Source of the DNA: Verrucomicrobiota bacterium
Lineage (GTDB): Bacteria > Verrucomicrobiota > Kiritimatiellia > B70-G9
Length of the DNA stretch: 6,954 nt
Direction of reading: 5' to 3'
Assembly (NCBI GenBank): GCA_003641465.1
Contig: QNAJ01000078.1
Coordinates: forward strand, 1-6,954
Made by a program: the position numbers and the translations under genes. This document shows, one piece after another, positions 1 through 6,107 of this stretch. The first letter of the stretch is position 1. Each line of letters begins with the position of its first letter. The notes under the pieces were generated by a model. That model made no database searches and was not told where the DNA came from. It was given only the letters and a program-made list of their open reading frames with translations.

Positions 1-1
1 A

Positions 2-838
2 TTCACTACGATAGAACTGGGCTATGATCTGCGCCCCGATCTCGTGCCGGGAATCAAGGCAGCCGTCCACCAGCAGGCGCTTAGCGTGGTCAGCGTGCAC
101 AATTACTGTCCGGTACCCCCCAATGTATCGCGGGGCCATCCGGAACTTTACTCGCTGTGTGCTCTTGATGAGGGTGAACGGCAGCGCGCTGTAGAGTACA
201 CGATCCGGACGGTACGTTTCGCCGCTGAGATGTCCGCCGGAGTAGTGGTGGTGCATGGTGGGCGGATAAAGCTCCCGGCGATGACCGAACGCCTGGCGGC
301 GCTGTATGAGCGCGGCCTGCGGTTTCAACCGCGCTACGAGAAATACAAGCTCTCCCTGCTGGAAAAAAGGGAGCGCCGCGCCGCACGCCATCTGGACCAG
401 CTGCGCCGGTCGCTGGAAGAAATCATCCCTGTACTGGAGGAAGAATCCGTCACCCTGGCGCTGGAGAATCTGCCGACGTGGGAAAGCGTGCCCACCGAAC
501 TGGAGATGGAATCCATTCTGCGGGAGTTCGCCGCACGGAGGATAGCCTACTGGCATGATCTGGGCCACGCGCGCGTCCGGGAGAATCTGGGCTTCATCAG
601 CCACCTGCGCTGGCTGGAGCGATTGCTCCCGGGGATGGTCGGGATGCATATCCATGACGTACTGCCGCCCATCTATGATCATCTGGTGCCGCCACGCGGA
701 GAGATACCCTTCGAGCAGTTCAAAAACGTTGCAAATACGGTATCGCGTCTGATAATGGAGCCCGCACCTGCCGCCTCGGCACAGGATGTCGTGGCCGGGA
801 AGCAGTACCTCGAGAAGGTATGGGGTGGGGAAAGCTGA
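2..838 (+). CDS. Sugar phosphate isomerase/epimerase-like TIM-barrel protein (xylose isomerase-like / AP endonuclease 2 superfamily), 5'-partial
   Basis: The reading frame is open from base 2, so the true start lies left of the window. The GTG at 44 is internal, because the residues before it (IELGYDL) already look like the end of strand 1 of the barrel. The visible part is 278 aa against a usual 260-300, so probably only 15-25 residues are missing. Putative metal or catalytic residues, numbered from base 2, are Glu155 (ALEN), Asp186 and His189 (WHDLGHA), His216 and Asp219 (HIHD) and Glu253 (LIMEPAP). An early VSVHNYCP and a VVVHGG strand also fit this fold. The set of ligands looks complete, so an active divalent-metal enzyme is likely, but the substrate cannot be told; members include sugar isomerases, epimerases and endonuclease IV relatives. 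A charged helical insert (about residues 115-145) follows the VVVHGG strand. The stop is 13 bp before gmd, which suggests co-transcription. Superfamily is confident; exact function is not. Confidence 0.85.
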   Translation, partial: FTTIELGYDLRPDLVPGIKAAVHQQALSVVSVHNYCPVPPNVSRGHPELYSLCALDEGERQRAVEYTIRTVRFAAEMSAGVVVVHGGRIKLPAMTERLAALYERGLRFQPRYEKYKLSLLEKRERRAARHLDQLRRSLEEIIPVLEEESVTLALENLPTWESVPTELEMESILREFAARRIAYWHDLGHARVRENLGFISHLRWLERLLPGMVGMHIHDVLPPIYDHLVPPRGEIPFEQFKNVANTVSRLIMEPAPAASAQDVVAGKQYLEKVWGGES

Positions 839-851
839 AAGGCAGCGGCTG

Positions 852-1823
852 ATGAAGAAGGCACTTATCACAGGAATCACCGGACAGGACGGGTCCTATC
901 TGGCGGAGCTGCTGCTGGAAAAAGGATACGAAGTTCATGGCATTGAACGGCGGGCTTCCACCGAGACCTTTGAAAGAATCGCGCATATAAAGGACCGCCT
1001 CGTTCTTCATCAGGCGGACCTTCTCGATCAGCTTTCTCTCATCCAACTCATGGAGACGGTCCAGCCGGACGAAATCTACAATCTGGCGGCTATGTCTTTT
1101 GTGCCCACGTCCTGGACCCAACCGGTGCTGACCGGCGAATTCACGGCCCTGGGAGTCACCCGCATGCTGGAGGCCATGAGGCTGGTCTGTCCCGGCGCCC
1201 GTTTCTACCAGGCATCCAGCAGCGAGATGTTCGGCAAGGTCCGGCAGGTGCCCCAAAATGAGGAAACTCCGTTCTATCCCCGCAGTCCCTACGGGGTCTC
1301 CAAGGTATACGGTCACTACATCACCGTGAACTATCGCGAAAGCTATGGGCTGTTTGCGGTTTCCGGAATACTTTTCAATCATGAAAGCCCGCGACGCGGT
1401 AAGGAATTCGTAACCCGGAAGATCTCCGACGGCGCGGCCAGGATCAAGCTGGGGCTGGCCAAAGAACTCCGGCTGGGCAATCTCAATGCGGAAAGGGACT
1501 GGGGGTTCGCCGGTGACTATGTCAAGGCAATGTGGATGATGCTCCAGCAGGACGAGCCGCAGGATTTTGTGGTGGGGACGGGGATTGCACATTCGGTGCG
1601 GGACTTCCTGGAGCGGGCGTTCGACCGCGTGGGCCTGAAATGGCAGGACCATGTAGTCATTGATCCGGCATTGGTGCGGCCGGCAGAAGTGGACCACTTG
1701 CTGGCAGATGCCAGCAAGGCGCGGCGGGTTCTGGGTTGGAAGCCGGAAGTGGATTTCGACGGACTGGTGGACATGATGGTTGACGCTGATCTGGATCGGT
1801 ACAGGAAAGCCGGAGCGTCCTGA
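852..1823 (+). CDS. gmd: GDP-mannose 4,6-dehydratase
   Basis: This extended short-chain dehydrogenase converts GDP-D-mannose to GDP-4-keto-6-deoxy-D-mannose in the cytoplasm, the branch point to GDP-rhamnose, GDP-fucose and others. Visible features (323 aa): Rossmann TGITGQDG at 7-14; RRAS at 33-36, the NADP-binding arginine region; YNLAA at 76-80; QASSSEMFG at 120-128, giving catalytic Ser123 (Thr in many homologues) and Glu125; YGVSK with Tyr147 and Lys151; the family signature NHESPRRG at 176-183; and RDWGFAGDYV further on. The length equals the short pseudomonad-type enzyme rather than the roughly 370-aa enterobacterial form. I chose ATG 852 because the protein then begins MKKALITG directly before the nucleotide-binding strand, and GAAAGG lies 9 bases upstream. 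The in-frame ATG at 786 would add 22 unconserved residues and overlap the previous gene. The stop overlaps the rmd start by one base. Confidence 0.96.
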   Translation: MKKALITGITGQDGSYLAELLLEKGYEVHGIERRASTETFERIAHIKDRLVLHQADLLDQLSLIQLMETVQPDEIYNLAAMSFVPTSWTQPVLTGEFTALGVTRMLEAMRLVCPGARFYQASSSEMFGKVRQVPQNEETPFYPRSPYGVSKVYGHYITVNYRESYGLFAVSGILFNHESPRRGKEFVTRKISDGAARIKLGLAKELRLGNLNAERDWGFAGDYVKAMWMMLQQDEPQDFVVGTGIAHSVRDFLERAFDRVGLKWQDHVVIDPALVRPAEVDHLLADASKARRVLGWKPEVDFDGLVDMMVDADLDRYRKAGAS

Positions 1824-2770
1824 TGCGAGTGCTGGTCACGGGGGCCGCGGGATTCGTCGGCCGACACCTGATCAGGGAACTTGAAACCGCCGGTCACTCT
1901 CTTGTCCTGGTGGACGTGCGCCCGCCGGCACCCGCCGGGTCCGACCAGTACCTCTTCATAGCTGCCGACGTTACCGACCCTCCCTCAGTGGAATCAGCCT
2001 TTACCCGCGCCCGGCCGGATGCCTGTGTCCATCTGGCCGGCATAGCGTATGTGCCGGTCGGGTGGCGCGATCCGATTCGGACTCTGCAGGTGAACCTGCT
2101 CGGCACTCTGGCGGTTCTGGAAAGCGTCCGCCGGGTGGCACCGGACTGCAGGACCTTGGTGGTAACATCGGCAGAAATATACGGAAGGGACGATCCCGGA
2201 CACCCGCTGACCGAGGATGCTCCCCTGCAACCCCAGAATCCATACGCGGTCTCCAAGGCGGGCGCGGATATCGCCACGCTCTTGTCCGCCAGACATTACC
2301 AGATACCCTGTCTGACCGCGCGCCCGGCCAATCATTGCGGTCCGGGACAGTCCTCATCTTTCGTGGTCCCAGCGTTCGCCCGCCAACTCGCTGAGATAAA
2401 ACTGGGGCTCCGGCCAGCGGAAATGAAGGTCGGTAACCTCGAAAGTCTGCGTACTTTCATTGATGTGCGGGATGTCGTCCGGGCCTACCGCCTGCTCCTG
2501 GAAAAAGGCACTCCCGGGAAGGCCTACAATGTGGCCGGAGAGAAGCGTATCAGAATCGGAGATCTTCTCGAGATCCTCTGCGAGGTTTCCGGAGTACGGC
2601 CGCGGCTGGTAACCGACCCTGACCGGTACCGCCCGACAGACTCCGTCCCGCTGCTGGATACCAGTCGCCTGCGCCAAGAAACCGGATGGGAGCCAAAGCT
2701 GTCCCTGAGACAAACGTTGCAGGATGTCTTCCAGTACGAACTACAGCAATTGCGCGGTGAGCATACGTAG
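1823..2770 (+). CDS. rmd: GDP-6-deoxy-D-mannose reductase (GDP-4-keto-6-deoxymannose 4-reductase), NAD-dependent epimerase/dehydratase family
   Basis: It is predicted to reduce the Gmd product at C4 to give GDP-D-rhamnose. The protein (315 aa) is an extended SDR: TGAAGFVG at 6-13; HLAG at 70-73; TSAEIYG at 115-121, with Ser116 and Glu118; YAVSK with Tyr141 and Lys145; RPANHCGPGQ at 167-176; FVVPAFARQ; and FIDVRDVVRAY from 212. The GPGQ plus FVVPxFA combination and the position right after gmd favour Rmd over a generic epimerase or GDP-fucose synthase (WcaG). The ATG shares its A with the gmd TGA (TGATG), a sign of translational coupling, and GGAG sits 7 bases upstream. Two departures from the usual Rmd pattern are Ala169 where RPFNH is common and Thr211 where RDF is common (here RTF). 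They could reflect drift or a changed sugar preference. GDP-rhamnose is the most likely product but not proven. Confidence 0.88.
   Translation: MRVLVTGAAGFVGRHLIRELETAGHSLVLVDVRPPAPAGSDQYLFIAADVTDPPSVESAFTRARPDACVHLAGIAYVPVGWRDPIRTLQVNLLGTLAVLESVRRVAPDCRTLVVTSAEIYGRDDPGHPLTEDAPLQPQNPYAVSKAGADIATLLSARHYQIPCLTARPANHCGPGQSSSFVVPAFARQLAEIKLGLRPAEMKVGNLESLRTFIDVRDVVRAYRLLLEKGTPGKAYNVAGEKRIRIGDLLEILCEVSGVRPRLVTDPDRYRPTDSVPLLDTSRLRQETGWEPKLSLRQTLQDVFQYELQQLRGEHT
2756..2761 (+). promoter_or_regulatory. Candidate ribosome binding site GGTGAG that decides the start of the flippase-like gene
   Basis: GGTGAG lies 10 bases before GTG 2772, which begins 1 base after the rmd stop. The alternative starts, ATG 2724 and GTG 2757, have no clear Shine-Dalgarno at a normal distance. 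This favours GTG 2772, but the site is weak, and translational coupling from rmd could allow any of the three. Confidence 0.4.
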
Positions 2771-2771
2771 T

Positions 2772-3800
2772 GTGCTTCTGGCGATCAGGGTTCTGCTGGC
2801 GATCGCGCTGGTGTTCGCCCTGCTCTATCGGGCACCGTTTCCCCGAATCGCCGCCGCGTTCAGAACGGCCCTCACCAGCCCGCGTATGCTCAGTGCCGGC
2901 CTGCTTCTGGTCGGCCTGGCCCTGCTGGCGGGTGCCATCCGGTGGTATGTGCTGCTGCGCGCCCAGAAACTCGTCGTCAGCGTGAGCGATACCATCCGCT
3001 ATTTCTTTTCGGGACAGTTCTTTAATGTCTTTCTTCCCGGCGGATGCGGCGGTGACCTGATCCGCATGTATTGGGTTGTCCGCAGGTCCTCGGGATCCCG
3101 TACAAGAGCGGTCGGCACCGTGATACTCGACCGCGTGCTGGGGCTCTATCTCTACATTGCAGCCGCCTGTCTGTTCATCGGCCTGGCGGGCGTTCTGGAT
3201 CTTCCCGGGGTCCCTCCCCCGATAACCAGGGTGGCGGCCCTGTCCCTGCTGGGGATTTCTCTGGCTGTGTGGATCATCGTCCTTCTGCGGCCGGTCCGTT
3301 TTCAGGGGGCATTCGCCGATTCACCCGGTACCGGTGACGCCCGCTGGGCACGTCTCATACGGGCACTGGCCCAATCCGCGTCTCTCTACCTGCACCGTCC
3401 GGCCGCGCTCCTGGGAGCACTCGGGCTTTCCGCAGCCAACTTCGCGCTGCAGGCCTCCGCCTGCCTGTGCTTTTCGCATTCTCTGAACCTCCCGGCATCC
3501 ACGCTGCAGGTCATCGCGGCCTTTGCGGCGGCGACTCTGATCGGAGCTGTTCCCGTGACGCCGGGTGCGATCGGAATGAGAGAGGGCACCTACGTGCTGC
3601 TCCTCCAGCAGGCCGGAGTTTCTGCTTCGGGGGCCCTGGCCCTCGGCCTCCTCATGTATCTCGCAGGCGCATTCTGGGGACTGCCGGGGGTACTGGTCTT
3701 CGTCACCGAGCCTACGCGTTCCCCCCGCGAGCTGGCGCACCGGGCACGCACCGTCCTGCAGGAAGATCCCCTTCCGCCGGGCGACCCCGGTCAGTGTTGA
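2772..3800 (+). CDS. Flippase-like integral membrane protein, UPF0104/YbhN/AglD class (lysylphosphatidylglycerol synthetase transmembrane-region family)
   Basis: A polytopic inner-membrane protein, 342 aa from GTG 2772, with roughly seven or eight hydrophobic segments (for example residues 3-19, 39-56, 127-145, 156-173, 212-235, 246-263 and 289-318). Family marks are RWYVLLRAQ after segment 2 (57-65); FFNVFLPGGCGGDLIR at 83-98, where the PGxxGGD core holds Asp95; VILDRVLGL at 117-125; and PVTPGAIGMREG at 262-273 followed by a final helical hairpin. Relatives are implicated in lipid or lipid-linked saccharide transfer across membranes and in lipid modification; no substrate is established for this branch. 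No C-terminal aminoacyltransferase domain is present, so it is not a full MprF. Following gmd-rmd, a role in glycan or glycolipid assembly is a reasonable inference. The start is uncertain: ATG 2724 would overlap rmd by 47 bp and add 16 polar residues. Its 3' end overlaps the convergent DUF72 gene by 10 bp. Confidence 0.85.
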   Translation: MLLAIRVLLAIALVFALLYRAPFPRIAAAFRTALTSPRMLSAGLLLVGLALLAGAIRWYVLLRAQKLVVSVSDTIRYFFSGQFFNVFLPGGCGGDLIRMYWVVRRSSGSRTRAVGTVILDRVLGLYLYIAAACLFIGLAGVLDLPGVPPPITRVAALSLLGISLAVWIIVLLRPVRFQGAFADSPGTGDARWARLIRALAQSASLYLHRPAALLGALGLSAANFALQASACLCFSHSLNLPASTLQVIAAFAAATLIGAVPVTPGAIGMREGTYVLLLQQAGVSASGALALGLLMYLAGAFWGLPGVLVFVTEPTRSPRELAHRARTVLQEDPLPPGDPGQC

Positions 3801-4534
3801 ACAATCATCCTCATCAACTCGCGGGCGTTCTGGGGCGCCCGCGCTTCGGCGTCGTTATTGAAAAAGGCAAAGACTGTTTTCCCACGATTCAGGGCGTCAC
3901 GCGCATGTTCGGCCCAGGGCTTCAGTTCCTCGCGTGAATAATCGTGGGCATACCCGCCTTTGAGACCGTGAAACCGGTAATACACAAAGTCCGCCGTTTC
4001 CGTGAAATCCATCGGCATCCGACTCGAGCTGATAGCCACACAGGCCACTTCATACCGACTCAACACCTCGAAGACCGCTGCCTGCAGCCAGGACGGGTGG
4101 CGGAATTCGACGGCATGCTGAAAGCCACGCGGTAATTTCTTGAGAAAAGCTTCCAGACGCTGCCGGTCTTCGTGCAGGCTCGGAGGAAGCTGCCACAGTA
4201 TGGGTCCCAGGTGTTCGCCCAGTAACTCCACGCGCCGGAAATAGTCCTTGATGTCCTCATCCACCCCTGCCAGTTTCTTCAGATGGGTGATCCTCCGGTT
4301 CCCCTTGACCGCATAGAGGAAGCCCGGCGGCGCCTTGCGCGCCCATCCTCGGATCATGTTTTCGAAGGGCATCCGATAGAAGGTGGCGTTGATTTCAACG
4401 GTGGAAAAGTGCCGCGCGTAGAACTCCAGCCACTCCGCCTGCTTCAGCTCTGCCGGGTAGAAGCGACCAATCCAGTGCCGGTAGTACCAGCCGCTGGTTC
4501 CGATACGGAGTTTCTCAGCCGTCTGCTGGCGCAT
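3791..4534 (-). CDS. DUF72 domain protein (YecE-like)
   Basis: A 247-aa cytoplasmic protein with the full set of DUF72 marks: GTSGWYYRHW at 12-21; RFYP at 24-27; STVEINATFYR at 44-54; a KGNRRITH segment at 77-84; GPILWQLPP at 110-118; VEFRHPSW at 142-149; YYRFHG at 185-190; and FFNNDAEARAPQNA at 224-237. The fold is TIM-barrel-like and the family has no agreed biochemical function, so none is assigned. Length is normal for the family and no key motif is missing. ATG 4534 is supported by AGGA 7 bases upstream on the minus strand, and the GTSGW strand follows soon after it. The gene lies 57 bp downstream of the second barrel gene in the same direction, so it may be the last gene of that transcript. 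It ends inside the last codons of the convergent flippase-like gene. Confidence 0.93.
   Translation of the reverse strand: MRQQTAEKLRIGTSGWYYRHWIGRFYPAELKQAEWLEFYARHFSTVEINATFYRMPFENMIRGWARKAPPGFLYAVKGNRRITHLKKLAGVDEDIKDYFRRVELLGEHLGPILWQLPPSLHEDRQRLEAFLKKLPRGFQHAVEFRHPSWLQAAVFEVLSRYEVACVAISSSRMPMDFTETADFVYYRFHGLKGGYAHDYSREELKPWAEHARDALNRGKTVFAFFNNDAEARAPQNARELMRMIVQH
3820..3843. repeat. Perfect 8-bp inverted repeat (hairpin) at the convergent gene junction
   Basis: CGCGGGCG (3820-3827) and CGCCCGCG (3836-3843) are exact reverse complements separated by an 8-base loop. The stem starts 19 bases after the flippase-like stop codon and lies inside the last codons of the DUF72 gene. No T-run follows on either strand, so it is not a classical intrinsic terminator. 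It could slow or end read-through from the plus-strand operon, or simply reflect GC-rich coding sequence for the conserved EARAPQNA end. Confidence 0.4.
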
Positions 4535-4591
4535 GGCCCAGTCCTACTTCCTTCTTGACTATCCATCCCCGGAACGCCCCGGACCAGGAAA

Positions 4592-5311
4592 TCAGAACCG
4601 GTAGGTAATCCCCAGCGACAATGCCGAGCGATGGACGGCTTCCACTGCCACATCTGCAGTAATCTGCGGATACGGAGTCCAGCGCAACCTGCTCAGAAGG
4701 CCTACTTCGTCTTCGGGATCGAAGCTGCTCGAGATGGTTCTATCCGGGTAGGTCCGATCCTGATCAATGGTGACATCCTGCCAGACCGGCCCCACACTCA
4801 ACTCCACCGCGGACCACCTTCTCACCAGCTCCGCCCAGACTTTCATCTCGGTCCATTCAATCCTGAGGTCACCACCGGTAGAAAGTGCATGCTTGGGTGC
4901 TGCCGTCACTTTTTCCTGCTCCGGCTCGTAGTGCGCGTAGGCCGCCCCCAGTCTCAGGGCCGTAATTCCCTTACCTCCCAGCGGCCACTCACCGGATACG
5001 AAAAAGCCCCACAGCAGCTCGGGATCAAACTCGACGGTCTCGCCTTCACTGGAATGTGTAGTCAGGTCGGCAAAGCCCGCCAACGCCCCGATACTGAAGG
5101 GTGCACGCCGCCATTCCCCGACCAGGCAGTAACGCAGTGCCGATAGCCGGTACTCATCGTACTCCGGTTTCACCCCCCCATGCTGCCGGCATTTCAGCAA
5201 TTTCAGATCCTCTACGCGGACGCCCACCAGCAGATTACCTGCCCATGTCGCCTGCGCTGCGAGCAGCAGACCGCCTGCGGCCAGCACCATCACCCTGTTC
5301 ATACTCTTCAT
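4592..5311 (-). CDS. Predicted outer-membrane beta-barrel protein, second of a tandem pair
   Basis: I do not recognise a named family. The 239-aa product begins MKSMNRVMV followed by a hydrophobic stretch and a likely signal peptidase I site after Ala21 (AQA) or Ala24 (TWA). The mature part is made of alternating polar and hydrophobic segments suited to about ten beta strands (for example 26-34, 54-67, 70-81, 101-110, 118-128, 148-166 and 169-182) and ends in LSLGITYRF. That terminal aromatic strand is what the BAM machinery recognises. Acidic turns FDPE occur at 95-98 and 197-200. Two cysteines (41, 62) lie near the N-terminus. ATG 5311 is chosen because it starts the signal peptide and has AGG 7 bases upstream; the frame is open to 5545, but that stretch overlaps the upstream gene and has no signal sequence. 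The upstream barrel gene ends 25 bp away. Porin, adhesin or structural roles are all possible. Confidence 0.72.
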   Translation of the reverse strand: MKSMNRVMVLAAGGLLLAAQATWAGNLLVGVRVEDLKLLKCRQHGGVKPEYDEYRLSALRYCLVGEWRRAPFSIGALAGFADLTTHSSEGETVEFDPELLWGFFVSGEWPLGGKGITALRLGAAYAHYEPEQEKVTAAPKHALSTGGDLRIEWTEMKVWAELVRRWSAVELSVGPVWQDVTIDQDRTYPDRTISSSFDPEDEVGLLSRLRWTPYPQITADVAVEAVHRSALSLGITYRF

Positions 5312-5336
5312 ACCGGCACCTGTCCTTCCCATTCCT

Positions 5337-6077
5337 TCAGAATCGCCATCCCAACGCCACGGTTCCACCACTGACGTCCAGGAACCGGAATTCTCCGCAG
5401 ACAAATGCCTGGCCGGCACGCAGTTCGCCTTCCAGGAACAATCCCCACGGCTCGTCTTCTTCAAATCCCCCTTCCCTCTTCCGGTCTCGTTCCGGATGCG
5501 AGTATGCCAGATCAACCTGTGAGTAACGCAGTCCCAATCCGACACTTCCAGCGCGATAGCGGCTGACCAGCCCGCAGCTCACCTGCCATTCCTCCACCTC
5601 GGGATCAAACTTCTGGCGAACGTCACGCCGAAAGTCGCTGTCGGGCTCAGCCCGGCGATATCGCACGGCCCAGCCCAGGAAAATCCGCTGAAAGACAGAT
5701 TGCCCCGGCTGTCGGGCAGTCAACGGCAACAAGGCAGTGGCCCCCACCCCCCACGCCGTGCCCGCATCATAGTCCAGTCCGTGTTTGGAATGCGGATCCC
5801 AGGATTCCTGCCCCACTTCGCCCTCCAGGGCAATACCATGGCCCACAGGCACGCTGACAGCCAGAAACCGACCTTCCAGATCAGCTTCGCCGGATCCCCG
5901 GTTGTCATATTCGTACACATCCCGGTTCTCCAAAGTATATCGCACAGACACAGCGGGATGATTCTGCCACGCCCGTCCGAGGATACCGGCATCAATCGCC
6001 CATACTGCGGGCGTGAGCGCGAAAAACATCCGCACCGCCGCCACACTGCAGGCTCGCCGGATCACAGCGTGTTTCAT
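5337..6077 (-). CDS. Predicted outer-membrane beta-barrel protein, first of a tandem pair
   Basis: No named family is recognised. The 246-aa product has a signal peptide (basic N-terminus with Arg7 and Arg8, hydrophobic core, likely cleavage after Ala27 in AVWA), then about 219 residues of alternating strands ending in GTVALGWRF with a C-terminal Phe, typical of outer-membrane barrels. It aligns by eye with the downstream neighbour: the LDYD...WG segment (101-110) with FDPE..WG there, LVSRY (170-174) with LVRRW, and FEEDEPWGL (205-213) with FDPEDEVGL, followed by near-equal distances to the C-terminus. It also has a FDPE at 157-160. Two cysteines are in the mature part (168, 227). ATG 6077 is well supported by GGGAGG 9 bases upstream and a promoter beyond it. 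It is probably the first gene of a barrel-barrel-DUF72 transcript. Function is unknown; secretion is confident and a barrel is likely. Confidence 0.74.
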   Translation of the reverse strand: MKHAVIRRACSVAAVRMFFALTPAVWAIDAGILGRAWQNHPAVSVRYTLENRDVYEYDNRGSGEADLEGRFLAVSVPVGHGIALEGEVGQESWDPHSKHGLDYDAGTAWGVGATALLPLTARQPGQSVFQRIFLGWAVRYRRAEPDSDFRRDVRQKFDPEVEEWQVSCGLVSRYRAGSVGLGLRYSQVDLAYSHPERDRKREGGFEEDEPWGLFLEGELRAGQAFVCGEFRFLDVSGGTVALGWRF

Positions 6078-6086
6078 GCAGGTTAT

Positions 6087-6092
6087 CCTCCC
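6087..6092 (-). promoter_or_regulatory. Strong ribosome binding site GGGAGG for the first barrel gene
   Basis: Read on the minus strand, GGGAGG is followed by 9 bases and ATG 6077. It is the best Shine-Dalgarno in the window and fixes this start. Its GGG is also the right arm of the short inverted repeat at 6090-6100, so pairing could mask part of it. Confidence 0.65.
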
Positions 6093-6100
6093 ATCATGGG
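6090..6100. repeat. Short perfect palindrome CCCATCATGGG over the barrel-gene leader
   Basis: Five-base arms around one central base. In the predicted minus-strand transcript it can form a 4-bp stem (CCCA/TGGG) with a 3-base loop at the very 5' end, using the GGG of the ribosome binding site. It could instead be a small protein-binding site next to the start point. It is short, so chance is possible. Confidence 0.3.
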
Positions 6101-6107
6101 ATAGTCC

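Noticed and set aside
363..369. AAAAAAG run as a programmed -1 frameshift site in the isomerase gene
   Set aside because: In the gene's frame the codons are GAA AAA AGG, so the heptamer is not in the A-AAA-AAG phase, and the zero frame continues into conserved metal-ligand motifs.
786..851. Earlier ATG for gmd giving 22 extra residues
   Set aside because: The extension overlaps the preceding gene, is unlike the family, and the ATG at 852 starts right at the nucleotide-binding strand with GAAAGG 9 bases upstream.
720..1697. Long minus-strand open frame (325 codons) opposite gmd and the end of the isomerase gene
   Set aside because: It runs antisense to two conserved genes with clear motifs, has no recognisable domain of its own, and such frames are expected in GC-rich coding DNA with few stop codons.
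358..2513. Three copies of CTGGAAAAA(A)GG (near 359, 911 and 2499)
   Set aside because: Each encodes Leu-Glu-Lys-Gly/Arg at the end of a helix in an unrelated context. The flanks do not match, so this looks like shared codon use rather than a mobile or regulatory repeat.
3467..3937. Plus-strand open frame of 156 codons spanning the convergent junction
   Set aside because: It is out of frame within the flippase-like gene and antisense to DUF72, with arginine-, proline- and glycine-rich low-complexity translation and no recognisable motif.
4562..4583. Two close CCGG-containing direct repeats in the 57-bp gap before the DUF72 gene
   Set aside because: The units are only about six bases, cannot form a stable hairpin with each other, and have no T-run. 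Nothing else is visible in this gap.
5312..5545. N-terminal extension of the second barrel gene by 78 codons
   Set aside because: It overlaps the upstream barrel gene out of frame, and would bury the signal peptide that begins at 5311, which has its own ribosome binding site.
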